This document shows positions 62,455-64,000 of a DNA stretch of 64,000 nucleotides, piece by piece. Position 1 is the first letter of the stretch, and every line of letters starts with the position of its first letter. This stretch comes from Actinomadura sp. WMMA1423 (GTDB lineage Bacteria; Actinomycetota; Actinomycetes; Streptosporangiales; Streptosporangiaceae), in the NCBI RefSeq assembly GCF_006547145.1, contig NZ_CP041244.1, forward strand, positions 4,278,001-4,342,000, in the 5' to 3' direction. The translations under genes and the position numbers were made by a program. A model generated the notes under the pieces. The model was given only the letters and a program-made list of their open reading frames with translations. It had not been told where the DNA came from and ran no database searches.

Positions 62455-64000
62455 GTGCGGCGTTTCGTCTCCCGGTACTCGGTTCTCATGCGGTACTCAT
62501 CGGTGCTCTGGCTGCCCGTCACACTCGGGCTGCTGATCGGGGCGGCCGCGGCCGGGGCGCCCTGGGCGTTCCTCGGCGCCGCCGTGCTCTGCTACGCGGC
62601 CGAGTTCGCCGTGGGGCGGTCGCTGCCGGACGCGGCCAGGCCGCTGCGCTGGGGCCAGATGACCCCCGGCGCGCGGGTGCTGATCCGGCAGGGCGCCCTC
62701 GTGCTGCTGCTCGTCCAGGCGGGCGACGCCGGCCGGACGACGATCGCGCTGGCCGCCGTCGGCCTCCTGGTGGTCGACTGGCTCCGGGCCGCGATCCTCG
62801 CCGGCGCCGTCGCCTCGCGCCGCGTCAACCGGCTGCCCTTCGCCACCCTCAACCTCGGGGAGGGCGAGCCGGCGCTCCCCGGCCCGGACCCCGTCTGGCA
62901 GGCCCGGCTGATCCTCCTCCTGGAGAGCCACGCCGACCTCCTGCCGCTGCTGTTCGGCACCGCCGGACTCATGCTCGGCGTTCCGGCGCTCGTGTTCGCC
63001 GGGCTCCTCGGCACCGCGGCGGCGGCCGCCGCCACCGCGGCCGCGCAGACGCCCCGGCTGCGCCGGATGCGCGCCCTGCTGAACACCGACCGGATGACCC
63101 GCGACGTGCAGCGCCGCGTGAAGCGCTACAAGCCCGAGGTCGTGCTGTACTTCACCGGCCCGGTCACGACCGTCTACCAGGCCAACATGTGGCTGGAGAC
63201 GCTGGAGCGGCTGGAGCGCAAGGCGATGGTCCTCGTCCGCTCCCCCGAGGTCGTCGGCGCGCTCGCGCCAACCCGGCTGCCGGTCGTGTGCATCACCCGT
63301 GCCGAGGAGATGATGAACTTCGACCTCGGCACGGTGAAGGTCGCGCTCTACCCGGGCAACACCGGCAAGAACCTCCACCTGCTCCGCGAGGAGCACATCA
63401 AGCACGTGTTCGTCGGGCACGGCGACAGCGACAAGGGCCCGAGCTCCAACCCGGTCAGCAAGGTGTTCGACGAGGTGTGGGTTGCCGGCCCGGCGGGCCG
63501 CGACCGCTACCGCAACTCCGACGCGGGCGTGCGCGACGAGGCCATCGTCGAGGTGGGCCGGCCGCAGCTCGGAGAGATCACCACCGAGCCGTCCGGCGGG
63601 CCCGTCCCCACCGTCCTGTACGCCCCCACGTGGGAGGGCTGGGACAACGAGCACGGCTACAGCTCGCTGCTCGGGATGGGCGAGCGGATCGTCCGCACCC
63701 TGCTGGAGCAGGGGCCGCGGCTGCGCGTCATCTACCGGCCGCACCCCTACACCGGGCGGCGGCTCCCCGAGGCCGCGGCCGTGCACGAGCGGCTCATGCG
63801 GATGATCGAGCGGGGGAACCGCGACGGGGCGGGCGGCCACCGGGTGGTCACCGGCGCGGACGCCTCCCTCTACGAGTGCTTCAACCGCTCGGACATGCTG
63901 ATCACCGACATCTCCAGCGTGATCTCCGACTACATCCCGAGCCTGAAGCCGTACGTCGTCACCAACCCCGAGGGGATGGACGAGGGGGCCTTCCGGACCG
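62455..64000 (+). CDS. CDP-glycerol/CDP-ribitol:polyol phosphate transferase (TagB/TagF-like), cut by the window end
   Basis: The frame is open to the window end (515 codons). GTG 62455 follows GGAGGTG. The first 220 or so residues hold several transmembrane helices, unlike the minimal soluble TagB, and precede the glycerophosphotransferase domain. Family features seen: 'KRYKPEVVLYF', 'HVFVGHGDSDKGPSSNPVSKVFDEVWVAG', 'VLYAPTWEGWDNE', 'VIYRPHPYTGR' and 'LITDISSVISDYI'. It transfers polyol phosphates in teichoic acid synthesis. With the CDP-ribitol enzyme upstream, a poly(ribitol phosphate)-type polymer is likely. The membrane-domain fusion is notable. Confidence 0.9.
   Translation, partial: MRRFVSRYSVLMRYSSVLWLPVTLGLLIGAAAAGAPWAFLGAAVLCYAAEFAVGRSLPDAARPLRWGQMTPGARVLIRQGALVLLLVQAGDAGRTTIALAAVGLLVVDWLRAAILAGAVASRRVNRLPFATLNLGEGEPALPGPDPVWQARLILLLESHADLLPLLFGTAGLMLGVPALVFAGLLGTAAAAAATAAAQTPRLRRMRALLNTDRMTRDVQRRVKRYKPEVVLYFTGPVTTVYQANMWLETLERLERKAMVLVRSPEVVGALAPTRLPVVCITRAEEMMNFDLGTVKVALYPGNTGKNLHLLREEHIKHVFVGHGDSDKGPSSNPVSKVFDEVWVAGPAGRDRYRNSDAGVRDEAIVEVGRPQLGEITTEPSGGPVPTVLYAPTWEGWDNEHGYSSLLGMGERIVRTLLEQGPRLRVIYRPHPYTGRRLPEAAAVHERLMRMIERGNRDGAGGHRVVTGADASLYECFNRSDMLITDISSVISDYIPSLKPYVVTNPEGMDEGAFRT

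Noticed and set aside
58911..62522. A 1203-residue minus-strand open frame across the acyltransferase and CDP-ribitol genes
   Set aside because: Low-complexity shadow frame. Only its C-terminal part coincides with coding sequence, in another frame.

Overview
The window is very GC-rich, gene-dense DNA from an actinomycete. The evidence is the strong third-position GC bias, frequent GTG/TTG starts, 4-base ATGA/GTGA gene overlaps, and families typical of the group: a CU044_5270-type protein beside a sigma factor, a SigK/RskA pair with a fasciclin lipoprotein, an F420-type deazaflavin oxidoreductase, MMPL transporters and a single-chain acyl-CoA carboxylase. A Thermomonosporaceae member such as Actinomadura is a plausible inference, not a demonstrated identity. 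I saw no rRNA, tRNA, CRISPR array, phage or insertion sequence.

Layout. 1-9.6 kb: end of a probable ArsR regulator with an AHSA1 protein, then a leftward yqiJ-like/flotillin/DUF3686 ATPase operon, a truncated PAP2 phosphatase and terB. 9.6-12 kb: an M56 peptidase/BlaI/cation-efflux operon with BlaI-like operators there and beside terB and PAP2. 12-23.2 kb: a flavoprotein disulfide reductase and two histidine kinase/response regulator pairs, one divergent from an ABC exporter and one from an MMPL transporter, with an ECF sigma/CU044_5270 pair between. 23.2-28.2 kb: a deazaflavin oxidoreductase, a TetR regulator, and a SigK/RskA locus divergent from a molybdopterin oxidoreductase and a fasciclin lipoprotein. 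28.5-32.5 kb: a partner-switching cluster with two STAS proteins, a SpoIIE phosphatase and a B12-binding protein. 32.6-39.3 kb: TetR/MMPL, a DUF5937 regulator divergent from an MFS exporter, and a B12-binding radical SAM enzyme. 39.4-45.1 kb: a giant acyl-CoA carboxylase carrying an in-frame tandem palindromic repeat. 45.1-49.9 kb: a HEAT-repeat protein, an unknown secreted protein, a PBP4-type carboxypeptidase and a maleylacetate reductase. 50-58.3 kb: a catabolic region with a MarR regulator, an amidohydrolase, a P450, a ferredoxin read through from a TetR gene, two SDRs, two fumarylacetoacetate-hydrolase-family enzymes and an IclR regulator. 58.3-64 kb: small membrane proteins, an acyltransferase and the start of a ribitol-phosphate/teichoic acid cluster that runs off the end.

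The most interesting features are regulatory. Two mirror-image SigK-type promoters share one palindrome and both appear to make leaderless mRNAs. BlaI-like boxes link a peptidase-controlled repressor to terB and a PAP2 remnant. A B12-binding sensor domain sits between a SpoIIE phosphatase and its STAS partner. A TetR reading frame continues without a stop into a P450 ferredoxin. Several genes start exactly 7 bases after the -10 element.
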